A stretch of 64,000 nucleotides of DNA from Saprospiraceae bacterium (GCA_030729925.1 JANQWK010000099.1:1-64000); one strand, 5' to 3'; positions 9,071 through 19,200 are shown, counted from the first letter of the stretch. Numbers and translations: made by a program. Notes: generated from the sequence alone by a model not told the origin.

Positions 9071-12000
9071 ATGAAAAAACTATTACTTTCCCTGATCGCC
9101 CTGGTCATTTTGGGAAACTTCAGCCACGCGCAGGAGACCTTTCCCCGGAATGACGCTGCGGACGAGCGCCCTTCGGCATTTGCTTTTACCAATGCCACCA
9201 TTCATGTGGATCACCAAAAGCAGTTGACCCAGGCTACCCTGCTGGTCAAGGATGGCAAGGTGGTACAGGTGGGCAACAATGTCACCATCCCCAAAGGCTA
9301 CCAGGTGGTGGACCTGAAAGGAAAAACGGTTTACCCGGGCTTTATTGACATCTACAGCAACTACGGCATGCCCGAGGTAAGTCGTGGCGGTGGTGGATTC
9401 GGAGCGCGGTCAACCATTGGCCCGGGCAATCCAAGCGCCTACAATGCCAACGACGCGATCAAGTCGCAGTACGACGCTTTCCAAGAGTTCAAAACCGATG
9501 AAAAAACCGCTAAAAAGTTGCGCGACGTGGGCTTTGGTGCGGTAATGACCTTCAAGGCCGATGGTATTGCAAGGGGATCTTCTACTTTTGTGACCCTCGG
9601 AGAGGGCAGGTCCAACGAGGTCATGCTGGCACCAAAGGCAGCGGCCATGTATTCTTTCGACAAGGGCAGCAGCCGTCAGGCTTATCCTTCCTCGCTGATT
9701 GGCAGCATTTCGCTGTTGCGTCAGACTTACTTCGATGCTTCCTGGTACAAGAGCTTAAAAGACAAGCCTTTTGCTGATAATGGCCTGGATGCCTGGAACG
9801 CCAACCAGTCCCTGCCCCAGATTTTTGAGGCCAATAGCTGGATCAATGCCCTGAGAGCCGACAAAATCGGTGATGAGTTTGGGGTGCAGTACATCATCAA
9901 AGGCGGCGGCGATGCTTACCAGCGTGCACAAGCCCTCAAGCAGAGCAATGCAACGGTTGTGGTTCCCCTCAACTATCCGGCAGCGTACGATGTTGAAGAC
10001 CCACTCGATGCCTACAATGTCACCCTGGCACAAATGAAACACTGGGAACTGGCACCGGCCAACCTCGCTCACCTCGAGAAAAACGGGGTTCCTTTTGCCA
10101 TTACGGCAGCCGGTTTGCAAAATCCAGGTGATTTTCTGAAAAATTTGAGAAAAGCACACCACTATGGTCTTTCAAAAACCGCTGCGCTCAAAGGCCTGAC
10201 AACCACACCGGCACAGTTGCTCAATATGGGCGACAAGGTGGGACACCTCAACCCGGGCGCCGTGGCCAACTTTTTCATCGCAGATGGAGATATCTTTGAA
10301 GAGAAAACCCAAATCCACGAAAACTGGATCCAGGGCAAAGGATACATGGTCAAGGGAACTGCTCCTGCCGACCTGAGCGGCAAATATACCCTCAGCTTCA
10401 ATGGTGAGACGCATGCCCTCGAGATTTCGGGCGAACCCGGCAAACAACAGGCCAAAATCGTGGCAGGTGATGCTTCTATCGAGGTAAGCCTGAAAGTGGA
10501 TGGCGCTGTCGTCGGCATGCACTTCAGCAAAACCAAAGACGGAGAGAAAATCACCCTCACCGGCTGGCAGCAAGACAACAACCTGAGCGGTACGGGCCGA
10601 TTGGAAGATGGCACTTTCGTGTCCTGGAATGCGGCATATACCGCAGCAGCTGAGGCCGCAGCAGCCAAACCGGCAGCCGCCGCTGCGGAAGCACCCCAAA
10701 CCGGAGAGGTTATTTATCCTTTTGTTTCTTACGGCTCCGCCCAAAAACCACAACAGGAGACCATCCTGTTCAAAAATGCTACCGTGTGGACCATGGAGGC
10801 AGAGGGCGTGCTTACCAATACAGACGTACTCATTCAAAACGGAAAAATCCAAAAAATCGGCAAAAATCTGAGCGCCAACGGTGCACGGGTGATTGATGCC
10901 ACCGGCAAACACCTGACCCCCGGTATCATTGACGAACACTCTCATATCGGCGGTGCAGCGATCAACGAAGGCGGTGTCAACAATTCTTCTATGGTGCGCA
11001 TGTACGACGTGGTGGATTCTGAAGATCAGGAAATCTACCGCGCCCTCTCCGGCGGGGTTACTGCTATCCAGTTGCTCCACGGCTCAGCCAACCCGGTAGG
11101 CGGACAATCCGCCCTGCTCAAGTTGCGCTGGGGTGCTACCCCCGATGAACTGCCTATTCAGGGCGCCGATGGGTTTATTAAGTTCGCCCTCGGCGAAAAC
11201 GTAAAAAGACAACGCAACTCGGATCCCGTGCGCTACCCACGCACCCGTATGGGGGTAGAGCAAGTGTATGTGGATGGTTTTACCAATGCCCAAGCCTACG
11301 AACAGGAATGGAAGCGGTACAATAGTCTGTCCGCTGCCGAAAAAGCCAATACCCCGGCTCCAAGAAGAGACCTTGTGATGGACGCGATGGTCGAGATCCT
11401 CAACTCCAAACGCTTCATTACCTGCCACTCCTATGTGCAATCCGAGATCAATATGTTTATGAAGGTCGCCGAAAGATTCAACTTCCGCGTCAATACCTTC
11501 ACCCACATCCTGGAAGGATATAAAGTGGCTGATATCATGGCAGAACACGGCGTAGGGGGCTCTACTTTCTCCGACTGGTGGTCTTACAAGTGGGAGGTGC
11601 GCTATGCTATCCCCTACGGCTCGACTTTGATGTCTCGCGAGGGCGTACTGACAGCCGTCAACTCAGACAACGCCGAACTGATGCGCCGCCTCAATCAGGA
11701 GGCCGCAAAAGCAGTCAAATACGGCGGACTTGATGAGTACGATGCCATGAAAATGGCTACCATCAACCCCGCTAAACTTCTCCACCTCGATGACCGCATG
11801 GGCAGCATCAAAGTGGGCAAAGACGGCGACGTGGTACTCTGGTCCGATCATCCGCTTTCCATCTATGCTCGTGCCGAGAAAACAGTCGTGGACGGAACGG
11901 TTTATTTCGATGTCGAAAAAGACCAGGAAATGAAGCTTGCGATCGAGAAAGAACGCGCGCGCCTGATCCAAAAGATGCTTGGCGAAAAGGCAGGCGGAGC

Positions 12001-12082
12001 TTCCATGCAACGACCAACCGGCCGCATGCGCCCACGTTTCGACTGCGAAGATGAGTTTACCTACACCGGTAGCAATTATTAA
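9071..12082 (+). CDS. Exported tandem amidohydrolase (two barrels, the first degenerate)
   Basis: A 1003-residue protein with a signal peptide ending SHAQ. It contains two amidohydrolase units joined by a beta-rich segment (about 430-525) and an Ala-rich linker (near residues 525-545). The second unit has an intact metal motif, His623 and His625 in IIDEHSHIG, plus later ligands in ITCHSY, FTHILEG and NSDNAEL, and the closing strand VLWSDHPLS typical of imidazolonepropionase-like enzymes. In the first unit the matching positions are Tyr95 and Asn97 (FIDIYSNYG), so it cannot bind metal in the usual way. The following gene is another barrel of the same type 20 bp downstream. Substrate unknown; a link to peptide degradation is inferred from the divergent peptidase operon. 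Confidence 0.85.
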   Translation: MKKLLLSLIALVILGNFSHAQETFPRNDAADERPSAFAFTNATIHVDHQKQLTQATLLVKDGKVVQVGNNVTIPKGYQVVDLKGKTVYPGFIDIYSNYGMPEVSRGGGGFGARSTIGPGNPSAYNANDAIKSQYDAFQEFKTDEKTAKKLRDVGFGAVMTFKADGIARGSSTFVTLGEGRSNEVMLAPKAAAMYSFDKGSSRQAYPSSLIGSISLLRQTYFDASWYKSLKDKPFADNGLDAWNANQSLPQIFEANSWINALRADKIGDEFGVQYIIKGGGDAYQRAQALKQSNATVVVPLNYPAAYDVEDPLDAYNVTLAQMKHWELAPANLAHLEKNGVPFAITAAGLQNPGDFLKNLRKAHHYGLSKTAALKGLTTTPAQLLNMGDKVGHLNPGAVANFFIADGDIFEEKTQIHENWIQGKGYMVKGTAPADLSGKYTLSFNGETHALEISGEPGKQQAKIVAGDASIEVSLKVDGAVVGMHFSKTKDGEKITLTGWQQDNNLSGTGRLEDGTFVSWNAAYTAAAEAAAAKPAAAAAEAPQTGEVIYPFVSYGSAQKPQQETILFKNATVWTMEAEGVLTNTDVLIQNGKIQKIGKNLSANGARVIDATGKHLTPGIIDEHSHIGGAAINEGGVNNSSMVRMYDVVDSEDQEIYRALSGGVTAIQLLHGSANPVGGQSALLKLRWGATPDELPIQGADGFIKFALGENVKRQRNSDPVRYPRTRMGVEQVYVDGFTNAQAYEQEWKRYNSLSAAEKANTPAPRRDLVMDAMVEILNSKRFITCHSYVQSEINMFMKVAERFNFRVNTFTHILEGYKVADIMAEHGVGGSTFSDWWSYKWEVRYAIPYGSTLMSREGVLTAVNSDNAELMRRLNQEAAKAVKYGGLDEYDAMKMATINPAKLLHLDDRMGSIKVGKDGDVVLWSDHPLSIYARAEKTVVDGTVYFDVEKDQEMKLAIEKERARLIQKMLGEKAGGASMQRPTGRMRPRFDCEDEFTYTGSNY

Positions 12083-12102
12083 TTGATCCTTGAAAATCGA
12101 AG

Positions 12103-13437
12103 ATGATGAAAATATTTCAAGCGCTGCTTTTTATTGTCCTGACTTCTCTGAGTACAGGTACAGCCTTGGCTCAGACACAGGTTATTCCGGCAAAGGCACA
12201 GTCCGCGCCCGTTTTGCTCAAGGGCGCAAAAGCCCATCTCGGCAATGGTACCGTGATTGACAATGCGGTGATTGCCTTCGACCAGGGCAAAATTACCCTG
12301 GTGGGTCCCGCCGCTTCTACTTCCGTGGACGAAAGTAAGTACGATGTTTACGATGTGAGCGGCAAACAGATCTATCCCGGCTTTATTATCGCCAATACCC
12401 AGCTGGGACTCGTGGAGACCAGCTCCCTGGATGATACCCGCGATGCCGCCGAAACCGGCGAAAACAACGCCAACGTGCGCAGTATTGTAGCTTACAACAC
12501 AGATTCTGAGTTGATCCCAACCATGCGTTTCAACGGCATCCTGATGGCTCAGGCTACCCCACAAGGGGGATTGATCAGCGGTAATTCCGCTATCGTGCAA
12601 CTCGATGCCTGGAACTGGGAGGATGCGGCTTACAAAGTGGACGATGCCATGCACATGAGCTGGCCGGACAAGATGCTTCGCCCCCGATGGTGGATGGGCG
12701 AGTCCGGTACGCGGGCAAACCCAGACTACGAGGCTACCGTGCAGCAGGTGCGCGATCTTTTTACGGCTGCTATCAGCTATCAGACACCCGCCGAAGGACA
12801 GCCTACTAACCTTAGACTGGAGGCGATGAAAGGACTTTTTGATGGCAGCAAAGCGCTGCATATCCACGTGTCCAACGCCAAGTCTATCATCGAAAGCGTT
12901 ACGGTCGCAAAGTCTTTCGGGGTAAAACGCGTTGTGGTCGTCGGCGGCGAACAGGCACACCTGATTACCAGCTTCCTGAAGGACAACAATGTGCCCGTGA
13001 TCCTCACCGGCATCCACGAGCTACCCGCTCAGGACCACGAGGATACCGTTCTGCCCTTTAAGTTGCCCAAAATGCTGTACGATGCAGGGGTGACTTTCGG
13101 GATTTCCAATGGCGGAGGTTATGCCGACCGAAACCTGGGTTTTGCTACCGGTACAGCCGTAGCGCACGGACTACCCTACGATCAGGGTATTCATGCAATC
13201 ACCGGCGGTATGGCAAAAATTTTGGGTATTGACCAGACCGTGGGTACGCTAGAGCAAGGAAAGGATGCTACCCTGTTTGTGAGCAGCGGCGATGCCCTCG
13301 ATATGCGCGGCAACAACGTAGAACTTGCTTTCATCATGGGCAAAAGTATCCAGATCAATGCCCGCCAGCAGTTCCTGTACAAAAAGTATGCAGACAAATA
13401 CGAACAGCCCGTTAATCTCGTGAAAGAGAAAAACTAA
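12103..13437 (+). CDS. Exported amidohydrolase-like protein lacking the HxH metal site
   Basis: A 444-residue protein with a signal peptide (ending TALAQ) and the full amidohydrolase outline: a small beta-sandwich start (VLLKGAKAHLGNGTVIDNAV), GKQIYPGF before the first barrel strand, and the closing GTLEQGKDATLFV. However, the two histidines expected after GFI are Asn98 and Gln100 (IIANTQLG), and the catalytic Asp region reads FGISNGGGYADRN. It therefore looks like a pseudoenzyme or an enzyme with altered chemistry. It follows the tandem amidohydrolase by 20 bp and may form a complex with it, which is inference from order and shared fold. Confidence 0.8.
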   Translation: MMKIFQALLFIVLTSLSTGTALAQTQVIPAKAQSAPVLLKGAKAHLGNGTVIDNAVIAFDQGKITLVGPAASTSVDESKYDVYDVSGKQIYPGFIIANTQLGLVETSSLDDTRDAAETGENNANVRSIVAYNTDSELIPTMRFNGILMAQATPQGGLISGNSAIVQLDAWNWEDAAYKVDDAMHMSWPDKMLRPRWWMGESGTRANPDYEATVQQVRDLFTAAISYQTPAEGQPTNLRLEAMKGLFDGSKALHIHVSNAKSIIESVTVAKSFGVKRVVVVGGEQAHLITSFLKDNNVPVILTGIHELPAQDHEDTVLPFKLPKMLYDAGVTFGISNGGGYADRNLGFATGTAVAHGLPYDQGIHAITGGMAKILGIDQTVGTLEQGKDATLFVSSGDALDMRGNNVELAFIMGKSIQINARQQFLYKKYADKYEQPVNLVKEKN

Positions 13438-13451
13438 TGGCTGTCGGGCGG

Positions 13452-13487
13452 AGTACCTGTGCCGAACAGTGTTTCGGTACAGGTACT
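13452..13487 (+). terminator. Hairpin between convergent genes, probable terminator
   Basis: A 15-bp stem (AGTACCTGTGCCGAA with TTCGGTACAGGTACT, loop of 6) lies in the 60-bp gap between the ends of the amidohydrolase gene and the BNR lipoprotein. Its single non-Watson-Crick pair is a G-U on the plus strand, which favours that direction. The following T-tract is weak (TCTCCCCTCTTT). Confidence 0.6.
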
Positions 13488-13497
13488 TCTCCCCTCT

Positions 13498-14826
13498 TTA
13501 TCGCACTTCTACCAGCGCCGTCCATATACTTAGCTTTCCCTTTTCATAACGGGTCCATACCGGCCGCACGGTTCCGTTCCACGCAGCAATGTTGTTGTAA
13601 TCTCCAAAAAAAAGGGTTGAATAGGGCAAAAAAGGCCGCTGGCTGATCCGAATGTTGAAAAAATTATTGCCCCCGTCTTTGGATACGGCAAGGTAAACGT
13701 CCGTATGGTCGTCCGAATGGTTGCGGCGGTCGTAATAGACTACGTACAGATACCCGCTTACGGGATCTACCGTTGCCCAGGGTAAAAAATTGTGCCTGCC
13801 CGGCGCATCGTCGTTGATCCGCAAGGGTTCACTCCAGTGCTCGCCCCGATCCGAGGAACGGCTCACCCAGATGTCCGTGTCTGTCTCCCCGTTGCGCTGA
13901 TCGGCCCAAACCACGTAAAGGTTGCCGCTAAACTTCCCGTTGCTGTGGTCACAGACCGTCACCGGCAGTCCATTGCTGCGGTTCAGGCCAGGAATACGGA
14001 AGTTCCAGCCCCCCGGTTGAGCAGCTACCAAGACATCCTCCTCCAACCAGGTTTGCCCCCCGTCGAAGGAGCGGTCAAACAGGATTTGTTCGTCAAAGGC
14101 CCAGGAAATATAAATCTCCCCGGCAGGTCCCACCGCAGGCACCGATCCTTCCGCGGTTTGGTCGTCGCTGATACAATTTCCCTCCTGTCGGCTGATCTTC
14201 ACCGGGTCCGACCAAGACTCCCCGCCGTCGGTCGAGCGGGCAAACAAAATCCGCGACCGATGCCCTGGATCTTTGCTCCCGTAGCGATCGTATTCTGTCC
14301 AACTGAGGTACAAATGGTTGTTCAGGGGGTTGACCGCCCCCCAGGGCTTGTCCTGGTCCTTTGGAGGAGCGTAACCCGCAAAGCTGCCGTCTGACCAGGA
14401 CTGTCCCCCATCGGACGACTTCTGGATCACGATCCTGTCCAACAGCGAAGTATCACCCCAGTTTTTCCCGGAGGGATCCGACAAATGGAGGTAAAAAAAA
14501 TTGCCGGCGTAATCCGCCAACAATACCGGATCCCCCCAAACGCCGTGAGCGGATGATAGCGTGGACAGCTCCCAACTCCTGCCGCCATCCGTAGAACGCG
14601 CCACGTGGTTGAGTACTGCCCCCACCACCATCTCCTTCGGATTCAGCGGATTGATCGCAATGCTCGGCTCACAGGGCCCAATCCCCCCGCTTTTTTCTAT
14701 GATTTTCACCTCGGGATAGGTATTCACCGCAAAATCCGGGAGCTTTGCGAACCAAGGGCTACAAGCCAGACCTACCCACACGACCAGCCCCGCCAGGAAT
14801 ACCCCTACTGGTATTGGCCGCCTCAT
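13498..14826 (-). CDS. BNR/Asp-box repeat lipoprotein (sialidase-fold)
   Basis: A 442-residue protein with a lipobox (GLAC) near residue 22. At least six Asp-box motifs are visible (STDGGRSWE, SSDGGQSWS, STDGGESWS, SFDGGQTWL, SSDRGEHWS, SKDGGNNFF), giving a sialidase-type six-bladed propeller. Asp boxes are structural; I did not identify the arginine triad and catalytic Tyr/Glu needed to call a true sialidase, so the substrate is open. The start codon overlaps the stop of the PHP-domain gene by one base (TGATG at 14826), so the two are probably co-translated. The signal suggests a membrane-anchored periplasmic or surface location. Confidence 0.8.
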   Translation of the reverse strand: MRRPIPVGVFLAGLVVWVGLACSPWFAKLPDFAVNTYPEVKIIEKSGGIGPCEPSIAINPLNPKEMVVGAVLNHVARSTDGGRSWELSTLSSAHGVWGDPVLLADYAGNFFYLHLSDPSGKNWGDTSLLDRIVIQKSSDGGQSWSDGSFAGYAPPKDQDKPWGAVNPLNNHLYLSWTEYDRYGSKDPGHRSRILFARSTDGGESWSDPVKISRQEGNCISDDQTAEGSVPAVGPAGEIYISWAFDEQILFDRSFDGGQTWLEEDVLVAAQPGGWNFRIPGLNRSNGLPVTVCDHSNGKFSGNLYVVWADQRNGETDTDIWVSRSSDRGEHWSEPLRINDDAPGRHNFLPWATVDPVSGYLYVVYYDRRNHSDDHTDVYLAVSKDGGNNFFNIRISQRPFLPYSTLFFGDYNNIAAWNGTVRPVWTRYEKGKLSIWTALVEVR

Positions 14827-16010
14827 CAGGGCAGGGCAATTGGCTGCGTCCAGGCCATCTCCTTGTCGCCCGGCTTAAATGGATTGTGTTTGTCCTTCGA
14901 GGAAGTAATCCGCGCACGAACCAAGCGATCCCCGGGACGGAAGGCATAAGTCGCCGAATTGCCGTTTATGGTTTCTCGAAGCTCCGTAGCCTCGTCTTCA
15001 ACGCCTGCGGCTAAAAAAGCAATGGTGTAGGTCACTCCCGGAGCCGGCAGGATCTCAAGTCGGATACCGGTTTCGCTCACCTCGTAGGCCGACAACTCCA
15101 CCCCGGTGCTCGCATAAAAATCGCCGGCTTCCAGGGCGGCGATTAAGGCATCGGGAGTCAGTTTGTCTGCCCGTACCTGCACCCAGCCCCTTCCTGCATT
15201 GCTGTACTCCGGACCAAAACTGTGGTAATTGTGGCTGTCGTCGGTCGCCAACCCATACATCAAGGGCTTGCCCACCCGCAAGTAATGCAGGTTGATCTCG
15301 TCCCACATCGCCTCCGTACCCTGCCGGGTGCTATCGCCGTAATTGTGCACCAAAGGATGTCCGTTGTACACCTCGAAAAAGCGCTCGTTTTTCAGCTCCT
15401 TCATCACTGCTGCGTCTATTGCCCAACCGAAATTGGGGTGGTTGATATGGGGAAACATTGGTTGGCCACTGGCGGCGCGGCGCGCCATCACGGCATCAAT
15501 ATTGTTTTGCATCACTTCCAGCAGGGAATTGCCAGAAGCGGCCGGGATCAGGGAATCCACATTGGTCACGTTGATATGAACCGGTTTGCCTTCAAACCTG
15601 CTGGTAAGCTCCTCGCTTTTCAAGATCAAAAAACTATCCGGGCGTTCAAACAAGGAACGGTACACGTCCAGGGTCTGCAGCCGAACCTCCAGCGCAGTAC
15701 TGTCCTCCCTGTATTGCACCCACTCCGGACCAAACTGTCCCAGATAAGCCTCAAAAGCACCCCGGCGGATCGGATTGTTCGGAATTTTCACCCACTTTTC
15801 CCCCTCCTGGAGGATGTTGTGGTCGGACAAACCCACAAAATGATACCCCTGGTCGGCGTACCACTGCATGATCACTTCCGGAAACTCATCGCCATCGCTC
15901 CACAGCGAATGCGTATGCAAATTGCCCTTGAACCAGCGATCAGGGGCGGAGGCGTCATCGGGCACACAGGCCACTAACGACAAAAGAGCAAGTACAATTA
16001 AAGTTCTCAC
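14826..16010 (-). CDS. PHP-domain metallo-phosphoesterase-like lipoprotein
   Basis: A 394-residue protein read from a GTG at 16010, which gives a clean lipoprotein signal (LSLVAC, Cys15). The PHP metal motif HTHS is at residues 32-35 (GNLHTHSLWSDG) and is followed by GLSDHN about 30 residues later and by PHINHPNFGW, both typical of the PHP superfamily (histidinol phosphatase, polymerase PHP and related phosphoesterases). A C-terminal beta domain ends the protein. It is exported, so a role on extracellular phosphoesters is likely, but the substrate is not predictable. It is paired with the BNR lipoprotein by a TGATG overlap. Confidence 0.8.
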   Translation of the reverse strand: MRTLIVLALLSLVACVPDDASAPDRWFKGNLHTHSLWSDGDEFPEVIMQWYADQGYHFVGLSDHNILQEGEKWVKIPNNPIRRGAFEAYLGQFGPEWVQYREDSTALEVRLQTLDVYRSLFERPDSFLILKSEELTSRFEGKPVHINVTNVDSLIPAASGNSLLEVMQNNIDAVMARRAASGQPMFPHINHPNFGWAIDAAVMKELKNERFFEVYNGHPLVHNYGDSTRQGTEAMWDEINLHYLRVGKPLMYGLATDDSHNYHSFGPEYSNAGRGWVQVRADKLTPDALIAALEAGDFYASTGVELSAYEVSETGIRLEILPAPGVTYTIAFLAAGVEDEATELRETINGNSATYAFRPGDRLVRARITSSKDKHNPFKPGDKEMAWTQPIALP

Positions 16011-16149
16011 AGGCTCAATTTTTTGGAATAAAGAATTAAATAACAAGAAGGAAAATACAATCCCGGGCAACTGTTTCCAAAATTTGCAATTTATCCCTAC
16101 ATTAAAGTCTCAATTTACGGTTTTCACCACAACTTTAAACATATCCAAT

Positions 16150-19100
16150 ATGAACAACCAACCAAAGCGCTTCCTTCGCGCCGGAATAGCGGTACTCGCT
16201 CTTTTCGGCCTGAACGGAGCATTACCTGCTCAAACCGGTGCCGGAGTGCCGGATAAAGTAGTGCAGAACCTGGAATACCGGAATATCGGTCCTACCAGGG
16301 GAGGCCGGGTAACCACCGTGGCCGGAGCAGCCGATCAGGAGGGTACCTTTTATATGGGTGCTACCGGAGGCGGCGTATGGAAAACGACCGATTACGGCAG
16401 TTCCTGGAAAAATACCAGCGACGGCTATTTTACCAGTCCCTCTATTGGCGCTATCCGCGTTGCGCCTTCCAACAATGATATCGTCTATGTGGGTACCGGC
16501 TCCGATGGGATCCGAAGCAACGTCATCATTGGCAAGGGCATGTACCGATCCGCCAATGCCGGCAAAACCTGGGACTTCATCGGCTTGGAAAAAACCTACC
16601 AGATAGGTGCCGTAGAAGTGCACCCCGAAAATCCGGACCTGGTATATGTTGCCGCCATAGGCAATCCGTTTGGCCCCAACCCCGAGCGCGGCGTATATCG
16701 CACCAAAGACGGCGGAAAGACCTGGGAACAGGTACTTTTTGTGTCTGATCAACTGGGTGCAGCCGACCTGGAGTTTTCTCCCAACGACCCCAACACCCTG
16801 TATGCCACCCTCTGGTACGGTGAGCGCAAGCCCTGGACCATCATCTCCGGCGGAGAAAAAATGGGCGGTGTTTATAAATCTACCGACGGCGGAGATACCT
16901 GGAAAAAATTGGAAGCAGGACTGCCCTCTGGCTTGTTTGGCAAGGCCGACCTGGCTGTTTCGGCAGCCGCACCCGATCGGGTATATGTATTGATCGAGGC
17001 TCCTGAAGGCGAAGGCGGTGTGTATCGCTCCGATGACCGGGGCGAAAACTTTTCTCTGGTCAGCACTTTTGCCCCCCTGCTCGACCGCCCCTTCTACTAT
17101 TGTAACCTGGATGCCGATCCCAACAACGCCGACCTGCTCTTTGGCAGCTCTACCCAGTTTTGGGTATCTTCCGATGCCGGAAAGAATTGGAAGCGGACTT
17201 CTACCCCCCACGGCGACAACCACGATATCTGGATCCACCCCAAAGACTCCCGGGTGTGGGTTCAATCCAATGATGGCGGCGCCAATGTGACCCGCGATGG
17301 CGGAAAAACCTGGTCCACCCAGGAAAATCAATCCACCGCAGAACTCTATCAGGTAGAAGTGGACGATCAGTTCCCCTACTGGCTTTATGCCGGTCAGCAG
17401 GACAACTCCACCATCGCCATCCCCAGCCTGCCTCCCTATGACCCCACCGCAGGTCCCAGCCAGTTCTGGACAGCTGTAGGAGGCTGCGAAACAGGGCCGG
17501 TTGTGCCCAAACCGGGCGACCCGGATATCGTGTATGCCAACTGCAAAGGCCGCTTTGGGGTCTATAACAAGCGTACCGGTCAGGAACAACAATATTATGT
17601 AGGAGCCACCAACATCTACGGGCACAACCCGAAAGACCTCAAGTTCCGCTTCCAACGGGTAGCACCCATCCACGTTTCTCCGCACAACCCCGATGTCGTG
17701 TACCACACCTCCCAGTACGTCCACAAAACCATGGACGATGGAAAAACCTGGGAAATCATTTCGCCGGATCTTACCGCCAATGAACCCGACAAACAGGTCA
17801 TTTCCGGAGCACCCATCACCCGGGATGTCACCGGAGAAGAGTTTTACAGCACCATCTACGATATCATGGAGTCACCCGTTAAAGCCGGTGTGATCTGGGT
17901 AGGCGCCAACGATGGCCCCGTGCATGTGACCCAGGACGGCGGAAAAAATTGGGCCAATGTCACCCCGGCCGACCTGGCACCCGGCGGTAGAATTGACTGT
18001 GTAGAGGCTTCCCCACACCAGGCCGGCAAGGCTTATTTCTGCTCGCTGCGCTACCAATTGGACGATTTCCGCCCCTATATCTATAAAACCGAAGATTACG
18101 GCAAAACCTGGACCCTGCTGACCACCGGAACAAACGGCATTCCAGCCGATTATCCGGTGCGCGTGGTGCGCGAGGATCCGAGCAGAGCAGGATTGCTGTA
18201 TGCAGGTACCGAATTCGGAATGTTCATTTCCTTCGACGATGGCAAAAATTGGCAGCCCTTCCAGCAAAATCTGCCTATTACCCCCATCACCGATATCAAG
18301 GTGCACAAACAAGATCTGGCCATCTCCACGATGGGGCGGGGCTTCTGGATACTCGATGACCTTACCCAGCTGCACCAGCTCAATACTACCGCAGCTACCG
18401 GCAATACCCTGTTCAAACCACGCGATACGTATCGCTTGCGCTACCGACCCGATAACGATATCCCTACTTACCCGGAGGCAGGAGTTATTATTGACTACTA
18501 CCTCGCCAAAGATGCTCAACTGCTGCAACTGGATATCCTGGACGGCAACCAGCAAGTCATCCGCTCCTTTGTGTCTTCCGAAGAAGGCTTGCAGCAAGGC
18601 GACCGCATCCCCGATATGGCGACCGGTTTCTTCGACCAGGGCGTAAACCCCTCGCTCAAAACCAGTACCGGAAGCCACAGACTGCGTTGGGACATGCGTC
18701 ACTTCCGAGCATGGACATCCGGCAGAGGCGGTCGTTATAACGGTGGCCCGCTCGTGGCACCCGGCACTTACACCGCAAGACTCCATATTGACGGGCAAAG
18801 TTTCGAACAAAGCTTCAAAGTACTGATAGATCCCAGACTCGAAGACAATGGCGTGACCGCCGGAGATCTCGAATTCCAGGAAGAACTTTCCCTGCAAATC
18901 CGCAACCTCAGCTCAGTGGCCAATCGCCTGGCACAACAGGTACGCGAAAAAGCCAAACAGTCCACCGATCCGAAAGACAAACAGACCCTCGATCGGATCA
19001 ACAATGAACTCAATACCGAAAAAGGACGCTACATGCAACCCATGCTGCTCGACCAGATCAATTACCTCAATAGCATGCTCAACCAGGCCGACCAAAGACC

Positions 19101-19200
19101 CGGTAAAGATGCTGTTGATCGCTTCGGCGAACTCAAAGGCTGGTACGACCGACTGCAGTCCGATTTCGATGCCGTGGACAAAACAAGTTCACAAGATTAA
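16150..19200 (+). CDS. Exported sortilin/VPS10-type BNR propeller protein
   Basis: A 1016-residue protein starting at ATG 16150 with a signal peptide ending LPAQ. More than ten Asp-box motifs (TKDGGKTWEQV, STDGGDTWKKL, TRDGGKTWSTQ, TQDGGKNWANV, TEDYGKTWTLL, SFDDGKNWQPF) form two consecutive beta-propellers in about residues 40-770. They are followed by a beta domain and a helical C-terminal tail (about 900-1016) rich in Gln and Lys. This architecture is common in Bacteroidota and is annotated as VPS10/sortilin-like or glycosyl hydrolase BNR repeat-containing; no enzymatic activity is established for it that I can point to. A reading frame open further upstream (from 15868) would overlap the divergent gene and is not used. 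A strong terminator follows. Confidence 0.85.
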   Translation: MNNQPKRFLRAGIAVLALFGLNGALPAQTGAGVPDKVVQNLEYRNIGPTRGGRVTTVAGAADQEGTFYMGATGGGVWKTTDYGSSWKNTSDGYFTSPSIGAIRVAPSNNDIVYVGTGSDGIRSNVIIGKGMYRSANAGKTWDFIGLEKTYQIGAVEVHPENPDLVYVAAIGNPFGPNPERGVYRTKDGGKTWEQVLFVSDQLGAADLEFSPNDPNTLYATLWYGERKPWTIISGGEKMGGVYKSTDGGDTWKKLEAGLPSGLFGKADLAVSAAAPDRVYVLIEAPEGEGGVYRSDDRGENFSLVSTFAPLLDRPFYYCNLDADPNNADLLFGSSTQFWVSSDAGKNWKRTSTPHGDNHDIWIHPKDSRVWVQSNDGGANVTRDGGKTWSTQENQSTAELYQVEVDDQFPYWLYAGQQDNSTIAIPSLPPYDPTAGPSQFWTAVGGCETGPVVPKPGDPDIVYANCKGRFGVYNKRTGQEQQYYVGATNIYGHNPKDLKFRFQRVAPIHVSPHNPDVVYHTSQYVHKTMDDGKTWEIISPDLTANEPDKQVISGAPITRDVTGEEFYSTIYDIMESPVKAGVIWVGANDGPVHVTQDGGKNWANVTPADLAPGGRIDCVEASPHQAGKAYFCSLRYQLDDFRPYIYKTEDYGKTWTLLTTGTNGIPADYPVRVVREDPSRAGLLYAGTEFGMFISFDDGKNWQPFQQNLPITPITDIKVHKQDLAISTMGRGFWILDDLTQLHQLNTTAATGNTLFKPRDTYRLRYRPDNDIPTYPEAGVIIDYYLAKDAQLLQLDILDGNQQVIRSFVSSEEGLQQGDRIPDMATGFFDQGVNPSLKTSTGSHRLRWDMRHFRAWTSGRGGRYNGGPLVAPGTYTARLHIDGQSFEQSFKVLIDPRLEDNGVTAGDLEFQEELSLQIRNLSSVANRLAQQVREKAKQSTDPKDKQTLDRINNELNTEKGRYMQPMLLDQINYLNSMLNQADQRPGKDAVDRFGELKGWYDRLQSDFDAVDKTSSQD

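Noticed and set aside
15868-16149. N-terminal extension of the BNR propeller protein
   Set aside because: It would overlap the divergent PHP gene; the signal peptide begins at the ATG at 16150.
16222-17724. Long antisense open frame opposite the BNR propeller gene
   Set aside because: It mirrors the Asp-box codons of the real gene, lacks any recognisable domain, and the plus-strand protein is clearly a family member.
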